DNA from: Neckera pumila
Lineage: Eukaryota > Streptophyta > Bryopsida > Hypnales > Neckeraceae
Direction: 5' to 3'
DNA: 64,000 nucleotides
NCBI GenBank assembly: GCA_963969595.1
Contig: OZ018409.1
Coordinates: forward strand, 1,614,501 to 1,678,500
How positions within the stretch are numbered: position 1 is the stretch's first letter; each line of letters begins with the position of its first letter. Shown here one piece after another: positions 44,002-55,000 of the stretch. The notes under the pieces are model-generated. The model was given only the letters and a program-made list of their open reading frames with translations. It made no database searches and was not told the origin of the DNA. The position numbers were made by a program, and so were the translations under genes.

Positions 44002-44146
44002 AAAATTGTAAAGGTAGAAAATAATTAATTCAAAAATCCCCTTTAATAAATTTAGTTAAGGTATTAAGATGTAAAAGTAAAAGACAAGGTGGAAAAAAAA
44101 GAATAAAAGATGAATTGGAATCAATCTATTTTCTTAATAATAATAA

Positions 44147-44562
44147 GGTGGTTGCAAGAAAGACTAGCCGTTTTCTATAGCGTTTTGACAAAAATCGGAT
44201 TTCAACCTTGAGTTTTGAGAGCACTAGGGGAGGATTGCTAGAAACAACTATCCTATTTTGCATCATACATTGCGTGTTGATTTGTCTTTTGGCCATATTT
44301 TTTGCATTCTAGATCCAAATGACTTAAAGTTTATAGACAAGGTATTTATGACCATTATACACCTTGTCTAATTTTTGGAATTTTTTAAAGAATATTTTAT
44401 TGTCCCATAATAGCCCCCATTTTGTGTCACACTTTGCATATTGATTTGTTTTTTGGCTATAACTTTTGAACTCTAGATCTAAATGACTCCAAGTTCATGT
44501 AAGGTATTCATGACTATTATACATATTATCCATATGCATCTTGAAATAGTTTAAAAAGCTAC
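44147..44562 (+). repeat. Family B fragments
   Basis: GGTGGTTGCAAGAAAGACT at 44147 and GGAGGATTGCTAGAAACAAC at about 44233 are two left ends. They are followed by TTGCATCATACATTGCGTG and by a second, partial repeat of the next internal block at about 44420-44520. The right half is missing; a family A element begins at 44563. Confidence 0.6.
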
Positions 44563-45415
44563 TTAACTCCTAAAGGCCCAAGGCCTTTTTTCGGCAAAAA
44601 AGGCACTCAAAAATGCCATTTCTATAGCAAGGAGTAAAAAATTTGAAATTCTTTTTTTTTTTCTTTTTTTCACATCTAACCATAGGATCTTACACCTAAC
44701 TAGTATAAAAATGTGTGGAAAAAATTTCAGAATTTTTGACCGCTCAGATTGCAAGATATCTGCGTTTAAAATGGGGAAAAAAATCTTTACAGTGGAGAAT
44801 TGAGTAGAGAGTCTCGTTAAAAAAGAAAATTCAAAAATACTTAATTTTCATTATTATAAAAATTATTAAATAGAAGTAGATACAAGATAGAAAGAAAATC
44901 TAAAATATTAATATCTTTTATATGGAATTAAAATGCACTAATTCCAATGGTGAGATTGTTTTCTAGCAAAAACACTGAACTATGTGGAATTTTTTTTTCT
45001 TAAATTGTAAAAATTGCATTTAGAAATGAATCCTATAAGTTCTCTTTTTTAGAAAGATGCTCTAAGTGCCCAAAAAATAAGATTGTCCATAACTTTCTCA
45101 TAACAAATCCAAATGAAATGAATCAAAGCTTTTCAGATAGACAAAAATATAATCTATAAGAAAAAAAATTAAAAAAAATTAAAAAAATGAATTGCAAAAT
45201 TTTTTTGGCTGCCCCACGTCCCTTGTTTTGAGCTTATTTGGGCATAACTTTTGTTCCCAGGCACCTAGTGAAAAAAAAAATTATATCCCCACAAAGCTTA
45301 GCAATTTTTTTATCTTCCAAAATAGTTTCAGAAAAGCAGGACAAAAATTCAGCCCGTAGGTACCTATCTGAAATCCCATTTGTCCCCAAAGGAACAATGA
45401 GCCTGTAGAGGTTAA
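44563..45415 (+). mobile_element. Family A element (853 bp)
   Basis: TTAACTCCTAAAGGCCCAAG at the left; GAGCCTGTAGAGGTTAA at the right. The body is colinear with 11806-12955. Confidence 0.8.
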
Positions 45416-46325
45416 CCCCTGAAAGACCAAACGACGTTTTTTGGCAACATAGCGATTTTGGGCAGCTTACTATGAATGAAACTTTTTATTTTTTTCTTTG
45501 AAAATTCACACAATGTGTGCCCGAGGAGTAGCTTTAAGGCCCAACAATTTTCAAAACTTTTGACTACATGGTTAAAAAGTGATTGGATGATATGTCATTT
45601 TCAATGGTCGACGGGCAGCTCAAAAAATTCTGAAAAAATACTTATTAAAAAAATAAAAATTTGAAATTGGTTCTTTAGATTTATATATACGCGTAAAGTA
45701 TTGAATTATTCCATTTTGATTTATGAGATAAAAATTATGAGGTGTTCTAGTTTGCGGGTAATTGTGGATTCCCTACTCTAAAATAAATTTAGAAGTCCTT
45801 TATTTTATTCAATTTTTAATATTTTTTGAAAAAATAAAAATGTAGGATGTATATTGTTTACTGCAACATTACAACCGTTGGGATATGACATCTTTTTATT
45901 CCATAATTAAATTTTTAACAATTTCGTGTTTTGAATCATTCTCTACTTCTTTCTACAACCTATTTTTTTCCTATATGTTGTACAATTCCAAATGATCTGA
46001 ATTTGTTCAAGCATGTAGCCAACTTGCTTTGAAGAGTGAATCTAAGGAGTAACCACCATTTTGGACATTTTCATTTAAATGTGACCTTGTGAAGTGCAGC
46101 TGCCCGGGTTTTTGCAGGGCCAAAAAAAGGGTTTTTGTCAATTCAAATGCTAGTATTTTGCAATCTACTGGGTGGAAAATTCTGAAATTTTTTCTACATA
46201 TTCTCAAACAAGTGTACTACAAAATCCTATGGTTACATGTGTCCAAAAACGTTTTTTTTTCTGAAATTTGATACTTGTACTAGAGATGGCAATTTGGGAG
46301 TGCTTTTGGTGAAAACATAGTCTCC
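45412..46325 (-). mobile_element. Second family A element sharing the TTAA of the previous one
   Basis: It begins TTAACCCCTGAAAGACCAAA immediately at the shared TTAA. Internal blocks near 46230-46320 (CCTATGGTTACATGTGTCCA, then ACTAGAGATGGCAATTTGGG) resemble the left part of other copies in reverse. The right terminus is not preserved, so 46325 is approximate. Confidence 0.5.
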
Positions 46326-46612
46326 GACCTTCAGTTGTTAATGTGTGTAATGTAAAGAGGAAGTTTGTTTTTTATAGAAGTAGATGGTAGAAAATACAAC
46401 ACTTTATAGTTCATACAGGATACTTAGATTTGGACATATAAGATTTCAATCCTTTATAGTCAAGTCAAATAAAGATAATGAACTAAATATGTTTATAGTC
46501 ATTAAGTACAGTAAACTATTTTTTATTTCAAAATTTGATCCTCTACATTGTATGATATCAATGAATACTTATAGACAAGTTCAAAGATGATGAATAACAA
46601 TGTTTTTCCTAA

Positions 46613-46779
46613 ATGGGGAATTTCACTAAAATGGCACTATATGGCATTCCGCAATTTTGGTAGTTTTACGGTTTAGACCACATAGTTTGAAATCTATACC
46701 AGTCCTAGATGTCACTTTTACAATTTAGACTGCAATTTGAGAATGGTGTATAGAATATGCCATTTTAATGCAATTCCCT
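46613..46779. mobile_element. Family C element
   Basis: It starts ATGGGGAATTTCACTAAAAT and ends TGCCATTTTAATGCAATTCC. The interior has GAAATCTATACCAGTCCTAG. Confidence 0.75.
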
Positions 46780-47313
46780 ATCTATTTTTCATGCACTTTG
46801 TTTATAAGTTTTATTGAAGGCTCTAAATCACAAAGAGATTTATTAAGGACAGTGAAATTTAAATTGATTAACCACAATTCTTGAAGTGATAATACTTTGT
46901 AATAAGATAGTTTACAACGTTTTTTTAAGCAAGATTTGAAGTTTTGTTGTGAACACTTATCATTACTACATTTTCTTTTAAGAGTGTCAAGCTCCTATTT
47001 TGCTTCAAATTATTCCATACCTTTTAAAATTCATGAAGAACAATAAACTTCACAATAAGAAAGAAGTGACTTCAACACCTTTCCTTCTCACAACATGTCA
47101 ATGAAGTAGGTGTAAATAATCACATACATTAGTGAACATCAAGACTCTTAGAAGTCAATTAAGATTGGTCTACATTTAAATTTGTCATCACACCTTGAAA
47201 AGGGCCACGCCAAAGTTTTGGAATTCTTTCCGCCAAATTACCAGAACTGCCCGTTCAATTAGACTGAGACAGTGAGGGTGGCGTGCAGACCGCAGATTGG
47301 GAGTTCCATCCCC
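46780..47313. other. Spacer, nothing recognised
   Basis: No gene or paired repeat. Confidence 0.4.
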
Positions 47314-47410
47314 TCTTAAAATTAACTCAGCCCAGTTCTGCAGTTAATGAACTCCACAGCCGCGATCGGATTGATTCAACACCAGCACTAGTTAACTGTC
47401 TGGTACTCTG
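47314..47410. repeat. 97-bp direct repeat, left copy
   Basis: Shares TTAAAATTAACTCAGCCCAG through GTTAACTGTCTGGTACTCTG with 47951-48045, with only two differences that I can see. The two copies bracket an element fragment and a different upstream coding tail. Confidence 0.92.
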
Positions 47411-47510
47411 GTTCCCAGCAAACATCCACAACGCCGTCAACCCAAGTCACCAGACGCAACATCTTTTCAAATCGACGACTCACAACCCGCATCTCCTTCA
47501 AACTGCAATT
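47388..47510 (-). pseudogene. C-terminal tail of a lost RING-family copy
   Basis: Minus-strand open frame of 41 codons including the stop (SLKEMRVVSRRFEKMLRLVT...CWEPEYQTVN, stop at 47390-47388). It ends in the same residues, EYQTVN, as the tail of the RING pseudogene at 48023-48493, because the last 20 bases and the 3' flank are shared. Upstream of 47510 the coding sequence is replaced by an element fragment. The helical character is consistent with a coiled-coil end. It could be chance outside the shared part. Confidence 0.45.
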
Positions 47511-47954
47511 GCAATCTTGACTTCCCGTAGTGTTGAGAGCTCTTGGAAATGAGCCTCAAATACACTAGATCTTGGAGAAAAAATCACATTCAAAATTCAT
47601 TTAAAAAAATTGTAGAGTAGATTTTAAGAAGCCATAAATTAATTGGGGTTATACAAGTTAGGCCCTTTAACCTCATATTCTTTTAGTCACCAACTTTTTA
47701 GATTTGACTTGTGTAAAAAAGATTGAAAGATTTTTGCACTTTTAGCACCCTCATGGTCAAACATTATAATCTTTCACTTCATAAGTGATATTGTTGTGTT
47801 TTCTTTTCCTATGAGATCTCTAACATGTCTAGTTTGAATTTGTACGGTTAAAATTAAAAAAAAATTGATACAACTTGTCAAAATGTTGGCATTTTGTTCA
47901 ATTTAGAGCAAATTTCAGGAAGCCCAAAACAGGCCTTGGGCATTTAGGGATTAA
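47511..47954 (+). mobile_element. Right-hand fragment of the 645-bp family A subfamily
   Basis: Colinear with and very similar to 5637-6079. It ends CTTGGGCATTTAGGGATTAA. The left quarter and left terminus are absent. Confidence 0.88.
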
Positions 47955-48045
47955 AATTAACTCAGCCCAGTTCTGCAGTTAATAAACTCCACAGCCGCGA
48001 TCGGATCGATTCAACACCAGCACTAGTTAACTGTCTGGTACTCTG
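47951..48045. repeat. Direct repeat, right copy
   Basis: Partner of 47314-47410. It includes the stop codon and the last codons of the RING pseudogene at 48023-48493, so this is probably the original copy. Confidence 0.9.
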
Positions 48046-48493
48046 CCAACCCTCGAAGCAGTGCGAACAGAGTCTTATATTGGTCCTTATTGGCTTGCAG
48101 AACTCCCGTTTTCTCATGCCGCAATTGCTCGGTCACCATCTCCACAAGAGCGAATGCTTGTTGGATTTCACGTGCAGTCGGAAGAGTCGGAGGTGACACT
48201 GTTGGTGGGGTAGTGCTAGGGCGTGGTGGAATCTAAATATTTCCAGAGGGATCTTCAGATGAGTCCACTCCATTGATGGGGATGGTAAACAAGGTGTGGC
48301 AAAGAGGACTTGGCCGTTGGAGAACTGAGTGCAGGCATGGCCAGCAGCACAGGTGGCCGCAGGAAGTGGCGACCTGGTTCCGTGGAGATGAAAGGCAGAT
48401 ATGGCAGTTCATAATATTTGGCATCCGGTTGGGGACTTGGAGTTGAACGACAGTGAAGCCGGTTGAAGATGAACTGCTTTCAGAATTCTCCAT
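48023..48493 (-). pseudogene. RING-finger pseudogene with one internal stop
   Basis: A relative of the RING protein at 41586-42275. From the ATG at 48493 the frame reads MENSESSSSSTGFTVVQLQV, then a RING with C30, C33, C45, H47, C50, C53 and C65. The eighth ligand is lost: CHTL stands where CPVC is expected. The frame meets TAG at 48235-48233 after 86 residues, then continues open for 69 more codons as a Pro/Thr linker and a helical tail (AREIQQAFALVEMVTEQLRH ... LFALLRGLAEYQTVN), stopping at 48023-48025. Without the TAG it would have the same RING-linker-coiled-coil plan as the intact gene, but shorter. The lost zinc ligand together with the stop points to a pseudogene. A short protein of 86 residues could still be made. 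Confidence 0.75.
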
Positions 48494-50023
48494 GGTTGAG
48501 ATCGAAGCTCCCTTAGGAGTGCCTTCTGCTCTTAAGTGCACGGCTAGCTAGCAGGAAATGCTATGTGTAGAGATTTCGATTAGGTGCAAAAATAAAATTG
48601 TCATTTGGAAGTTTAATTGCAATTATAATCTGGATAGGGAAACATAACTGATTGGTAAACCTGTGGAAAGATGAATTGATTATTATACGGTTATAAAATC
48701 CTCGCCGTTTCTACTACATATCAACCCTTGAGGAGCTCATGAGCAGAAGCATATACAGTATGAGAGGGTTTCAAACCTTTATGAACTTGTGCTGAATAGA
48801 CTGCTGACAAACTGTGGTGTCGTCAATCAAAGCATTCGATCAGCCGCAACACTTGTCTGAGGACACCAATGTAACTTGAGCCGGGCATAACAACGATGAC
48901 GATCGAGCAGTGGTTGAAGTTATGGAGGTGAATATACTACCGTTCAATTCAAGGCAAATGACATAATCCACCTTAGTAAATTTTTTGCATAACATAATTT
49001 CTTAACATGAAGCTAAGGCTTCATCTATCTCACCAAGAGCGCCATTTCTTCATTAGCACATTCCCCTTCACTGTTGAAGAATTAGCGCTCTGAATTGACC
49101 AGCTAGAGTGGAAGTGCAAGCAAAGGATCTGCCCAAATGGCCCGCTATTAAATGGCTAAATACCCCTGGTGGCATCCGATCCCACCTAAAGACTTTAAGA
49201 GCATGTTATGGTTTCTGCTGGCCCAGTGGCTCTGTTCCGGCGACTACCGAGGCTTGAAGGCAATTCTCGAAAGCGATTTGTCCCGCCATAAGATGTCCTT
49301 GGCTTCTGGAGTAGAGCGATTTTGGATTTTAAAAATGGTCTCGGATGGAAAATTAGGAGATAAGCTAACCCTAGGTATTGCCAACATGTTCAGACGGTCG
49401 AGGACACAACACCTCTTCGCCTAGATACTTGGCCAAACCCCACCACCGAGGCTGGAAGAGCTCAGACCTTTACATATACTCTGCCCAGGCCATGACTCCC
49501 ATCGACTCAAGAAACTCTCGAGTCGACACTGCTATCGAATGTGACGATTGAATTCGCTTCACATAGTTGATCTTACTGGCAGAATATAATTTGCACTCAG
49601 GAGCCTCTCCGCTAATAGGACATTACACAAATAAGTTTGAATTTTCAAAGTTTTTCTGAAGGTGTACAAAAAATCACTGGTACGCTCTCATAAACTTTCA
49701 TATTTTAGTTGTGTCCATTTTGAATAATATCTAGAAAAAAAAAAACAGCTTCTTGGGGTAAAAGGAAATGTCGCATTTTAGATAGTGTTGATTATGGATG
49801 TACCTAGAAATGACCTCATAGCATTAGTTTAACTAATTTTTAGAATTGCTTCATAATTACTTCTAGCTCTTAATCTACTACATCTCTTAATTTGAAGCTT
49901 GGATTAAAACTCTGGGTACATGATTATTCACATATTCAAAGACATGAACCCTAATTCTTCACCTGACCAGGTTGTAAGAGCGCTCTGCACCTCGTTAACA
50001 CATACAAAGAAATTGACTTTTCA
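48494..50023. other. Spacer with one unrecognised frame at 49152-49424
   Basis: The frame at 49152-49424 (+, 90 residues, MAKYPWWHPIPPKDFKSMLW..., Trp-rich N-terminus, LTLGIANMFRR near the end) is of non-repetitive composition and might be a gene fragment. No family recognised. The rest shows nothing. Confidence 0.3.
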
Positions 50024-50033
50024 GGTATCAAGC

Positions 50034-50342
50034 ATGGAATGGAGATCACGAGTTCATTCAAGCCGGTACGGCTGCAGCATTTGCGCCGTCATCTCGCCGA
50101 CCGTGCTAGTGAGGTCTTCCACCGGTCAGTTATTCTGCTTACTCTGCGTGCAAGGGTCCGTTTGTCCCCAAGGCCAAGCCCAGCCATTTCTTGCCCCAAT
50201 CCCACAAAACCCCAAGTCGCCTCCCATTGCAATTCCCAGACGCATAATAAATACCACTCAGAGGTTGCATGAGCCTCATCAACTCGGTGGACAAGCCCTT
50301 TACTGCACAGGTGACGCGGGAAGTGCTGCATCGTATTCATAG
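50034..50342 (+). pseudogene. Degenerate RING-like frame
   Basis: After a TTTTCAG acceptor-like site at 50024, the frame from the ATG at 50034 includes YGCSICAVISPTVLVRSSTG, QLFCLLCVQGSVCPQGQ and a Pro-rich stretch. It aligns with the RINGs nearby: C-x2-C is kept, the third cysteine and the histidine are replaced (STGQ for SCGH), FC-x2-C is kept and only one cysteine of the last pair remains. 102 residues. A second frame at 50269-50457 overlaps it and resembles the helical tail. The pair looks like one old RING gene broken by a frameshift. Confidence 0.45.
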
Positions 50343-50457
50343 CTTGGGCGTCTTGTCTGCTGCTTTGGAGGTGGCCTTTGACAATGAAAGAAAACGCTTT
50401 GACTGGGGATTCGTGACGCATTTGGAACTGCTGTTGCGGGCAATTTGGAGCGAGTAA
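50269..50457 (+). pseudogene. Helical tail frame following the RING-like remnant
   Basis: 62 residues (SLINSVDKPFTAQVTREVLH ... ALEVAFDNERKRFDWG ... LELLLRAIWSE). Amphipathic and charged, comparable in position and character with the coiled-coil tails of the RING proteins nearby. It is in another frame from 50034-50342, so a frameshift or an intron must separate them. Confidence 0.35.
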
Positions 50458-50904
50458 GGACAGACGAGTAGCTGGTTTAATATATGAGTGGAAGGTTTAG
50501 ATCGAGATGGACCGGTACTCATTAATTTATTCAGACGGATGGAATTAATGGAAAGTGAGTTGACATCTTGCAGCAGAGGTTGGAAATTGTAGCGGGTGCT
50601 AGCTAGAGATGGGTCAGTCTGCGCTTGGTCACTTGATAGCAGCTTAGAGTTTGATGTATGAACAGTCACATAAATGTGATTGCAGACAATTTGCAGTTAG
50701 TGAAGCTAATGCAAATTTGAGAACATGCCGAGCTGAATGAGTTCGTTTAGAATTAGTAGCCAGCAATCGATTTCAGTTAGAATTAGTAGCATATAAAAGG
50801 ATGCTCATGTGCGATCAATCTCTTCTTGGCGTGCACAAATGAACAAAATGGAATGAGTACACTTGTCACCTAAATAATGGGAACATAACCCATCGCATAC
50901 ATGA
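50458..50904. other. Spacer, nothing recognised
   Basis: A short phrase, TTAGAATTAGTAGC, is repeated at about 50747 and 50777; nothing else. Confidence 0.4.
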
Positions 50905-51056
50905 AAATTGCTAAAATGGAAAATGGATCATTCCAGAATGATGTCCGTTTCAAACCCCAGATCTATACCTGTCTAGTCTTTTTAGCTTTGTGCTCTTGAA
51001 TATTTTGAGTGCAGCTTTGGTGCAGCTTTTAAACTAGCCATTTTAACAAATATAAC
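50905..51056. mobile_element. Family C element
   Basis: AAAATTGCTAAAATGGAAAA at the left and AGCCATTTTAACAAATATAA at the right are the family ends; CAGATCTATACCTGTCTAG is in the middle. Confidence 0.6.
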
Positions 51057-51079
51057 CATTTGATTAGCACCAGGTAAAA

Positions 51080-51254
51080 CGCCAATTTCCTTAAATTGGC
51101 GATATATATTCCACAAGCCAAAAAAGGTGACAGATATCTTCACAAAGACCTAATTTCAGGACACAAATTAGGATAGTAACAGATTTTGGTTTCAGGCCCC
51201 GCAGCCTGAACCGTGCCAAATTAATGGAACATCGCCAAATTAACGAAATTGACG
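51080..51254. mobile_element. Family C-related element, variant ends
   Basis: The ends GCCAATTTCCTTAAATTGGC and GCCAAATTAACGAAATTGAC pair. They carry TTGGCGAT where the main family has ATGGCGGT. The interior has no CTATACC motif but shows CAGGACACAAATTAGGATAG. Confidence 0.65.
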
Positions 51255-52056
51255 TTAAGAGCTTTTAGTCGGTCACTTGGACACTTCTCTTATTTTTCTT
51301 GTGGCCAACGCATGCAATCTTCTTCATCGGTTTTGCTGACAAAAAGTTGAAGCCCATCTGAACATTTGATACAAGTATCACTATATGATCAGTTATTCTT
51401 AAACCATCATGTGATGAATACTTGGTCCTTTAGAGGGTACTGTACTATGTTCTACTAGACAGCACACTAAGCTAGTTCAACTTTTTTTGAATTGAAGGCT
51501 CTACTCGGGAAATTTTCAGAATACTTGCAGATCAAATTTCTTTCTCGTACACTTACAATGGTTAGTAGCATCAATGAGAGGTGAATTTGTTGATTTTGTT
51601 CGGTTATTGCAGTAGGTGAATTAGTTGGATATCTTGTTGTTTGCTTGGTGTTGTATGTGGAGTAGCTTGTAGTGGGATTTTTGGGCAGCAAAATGTCAGG
51701 GCATAAGTTAGTTTAACAAAAATTGGCAGTGATGAGTGTATATACATGTTGGAATTATAATGATAAACATCACAGTAGAATGTTACATAGTAGTTTCCAC
51801 AAGATCCAATTTTTTTTCAGATAAAATTTGAGTAGAATGCCACAGTTTTGCCACTCTTAAACTTTGCCATCAGATTATATATATACATCACAGCTTGAGG
51901 TCACATCACATCGCAGCTCGAGTGACCATATTAACTTTCTAGAACAACCCACTTGTGTATGCATTTTCAATCTAATTCCAATCGGTTATAACGTCTGTGG
52001 GTCTCTGTTGATGTTACAGCTCTCAAGGGTTGGATCCCAGAGGCAGCCTGACCTAT
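51255..52056. other. 3' flank of the transporter gene
   Basis: No gene recognised. The 3' UTR and polyadenylation signals of the minus-strand transporter are expected at its right-hand end. Confidence 0.4.
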
Positions 52057-55000
52057 CTAGTAGTACTCTACATTCTTGAGATCTAGCTTCTCCTTTTTCG
52101 GAGGTGCCACAGCAAAGAACTCGGAGATGATTTCTAAGGGAAGGCCCTTGGTCTCCGGGACTTTGAGGAACACGAAGGTCCAAGCAACTAGACTGACAAT
52201 GGCAAAGAGGCCAAACACCCCTTGCAGACCTAAATGCTGGTTGATCAGGGGAAAAGAGTATGTTACAATCACGTTGCTTCCCCACATTGCAGCCGCGCAA
52301 ATGCCAATGCACACCCCACGTACACTTGTTGGGAAGATTTCCGAGCACAGAATGTTCGGAATGGGACCGAATCCTGATATCCAAAATCGCAATGAGAAGG
52401 TCAGAAATTTATAGTGCCTAACCTAAAAGAGGATATTGAACCATTGGGGGCCTCATCCGTCTCTTATACTAATTCGATTAGCAACAGCAACTCACACCTT
52501 CTTAAACACGGACGGGGCCCCTCATCTTTGAATGGAGGTAAGGTCGTTTACTGTGCTTAATAGAGGAACTCCATAACAACTCACTTTGAGGTGGGATGAG
52601 AAATGCATAGAGTGATGAAAAAATTGATGAAAATTTGACAAAAGAAATTTGATCTCCACAAATTTGGCTCTTGAACCCCAAGTGATCACTACACCGCTCT
52701 CGAGTAATCTCCCAGAAACCACACCCTATATTGGTAAATTGCTTAAAGTGAGGCAAATACGGTCCTCTATCTTACATCTGGGTTCAAGACATTCACTTTG
52801 CTGGGAAGGAAATGAACACAATGGAAGTTCGAGCAGGTGATGATACCTGTGACGAATGAGCATGTGAAGACGGTGACAAATATGAACGAAATGGCTGCAG
52901 CAATTAATCCTGTGGGGAGGAACAGATTGGCGAGCACAAGCGCAACCAGGGAGAGGACTAGAATTGGAATCGTTGCTAACAGCAGTTGCCTGCAGTCATA
53001 AAGGTCAAGAATTTCTCAGCAACATGGATACACTTCAGGGGAAGATAACTTATTTATAATAAGACCCAGGGTTTGGGGATAAAACATGTATGTGTTATAA
53101 AATTCAAACTCCACACCTTTCTTTAAGTTTGCATCAAAAAAAAAATGCCAAGCATCAAGATTAGGAATTATCTACAAGGTCAAATTTGGGATAATTTTTT
53201 ATAGATAATTTAAAAACCAATCTTAAAGATTTAAAGCCAAAATTATAATTTGAATTTTGAAAGTTACAGCAATAGACTGTAAAGTACAGTGTACACTGCA
53301 GATCCAAGTCTAGCTGTTGCTACAGTAGAGCAGTTCTGACTGCAAAACTTTATCCAATATTTTGTAACAGTGGAAGGTAGCAAACAAGTGGAATACTTGG
53401 ACATTTTGGACTTGCAAAGTTTAACCTATAAATTAGAACAACCACCGTCATATGATGCATCATGAGAAGAGAAAAAACACACCTGCGGCCTGATTTGTCC
53501 ATGAGCTTCATCGCGATAAGAATGCAGGGAAGCATGAGCAAGCATGTGACACCACTCGCTAAAATGGATGCCGATTCTCCGTCAATACCAATGCTGGCAA
53601 GCAAGTCTCCAGCCCCAGATTGCATCAAAATTTGGGGAGTGAAATATAGTACAGCATTGATGCCACTAAACTGCACTTGCAACATTTCCAGTACGTCAAT
53701 GACTGCACAGAATCTAGTCAAGTAAAACAATGAAGGGAACTCAGTGTCATGTGAGGGCCTAGGATAGCAACTCGCAAGAATCTTCTGATCACTCATACCT
53801 ACTTATAAAATGCAGGATCAAATGAACTCGATCTCAAGAAATGCTAATCAATCTACTGCCCCTGCTACAAATTGAGACTGCACGCTGTTGCGTCAACTAC
53901 AGGCACTGGACTCCCAAAAAAAACTGTAGAGGGCAACTCTACACATTGCATCTGAATATTAGATTGACTGACCTGCTGCAATATCTGGAGACCAACTCCG
54001 ACAATAAGAGCACGGCGAACACCACCTTCCATCAAATTAGAAACTACACTTCCGTACTTGGCAATCTCAGCCGGGTTGAGCATGGCAGGACCCACTGGAT
54101 GCTCTTTGAGCAGCTCAGGGTCAAAGGCTGTTTGAGCCACCAACACCGCAGCCTGAAATAACACCCAAAAATATATTCTGAGAACCATATACTACCTCTA
54201 AAACATTCATACATCGATTAGAAAAAATTACAATGTGAGCTCAAGAAGACTAAAGGCCAAGAGAAGCTTCATGACTATTTAACGGTTTGCATTAATTCTT
54301 ATGGGGTTAGATTGGTCAAATTAAAACCGCTAAATCTAGGGTTTAGGAAAAAAATAGGTTTTAACTTAAGACTGGGGTTGAAGAGGAAAAAATTAGTACC
54401 GGAAATGATTCATGGTCACCACCAAATCCTGGAAACCCAGACATGGTTTGCGTGGCATTGGACAAATCCCCAGACTCACTCTTCAAATACACTCTCTTCA
54501 AAGCTCCAGGCTCTTCGCCGTCCTTCTGCCAGGCCAGCTGCCAACCTCCACCGACCCCCACACTGCCCAACGACTCTGGAACTGCACCATCGTGAAAACT
54601 CCTCCTTGAGCTTCTCGAGCTGCACCTGGACATTCTCGGAGTGAAGAAACCGGGGTTGTGCCTGCAGAACAATTTCAAGAGCCACAATCAATTCACAAAA
54701 ACGAACCTCAATCACTCGCTCCACTAAAGGAACAACAATTCGTGGTTTGAAAATGACCATTTTAGTTGGTCATATTGTGAAAAACAGAAGTCAATTTCCA
54801 TCTTATCTGACTCCGTGAGAAATATTACATGCACTATATATATAAAATTGGACCATCGAAAGATAACTAGAGTGAGATAAAACCTAATCTAAACTGAGTA
54901 CCAATCGGATCCTTTAGGGTGAGGCGCAGTCAATCCATACACCTCAAAACCAGCAACGAGTAGGGACAAGAAAATTTGGAATGTGCATACCGGAATCCAC

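Noticed and set aside
50089..50421. 110-codon minus-strand frame
   Set aside because: Antisense to the RING-like remnant, with no motif of its own.
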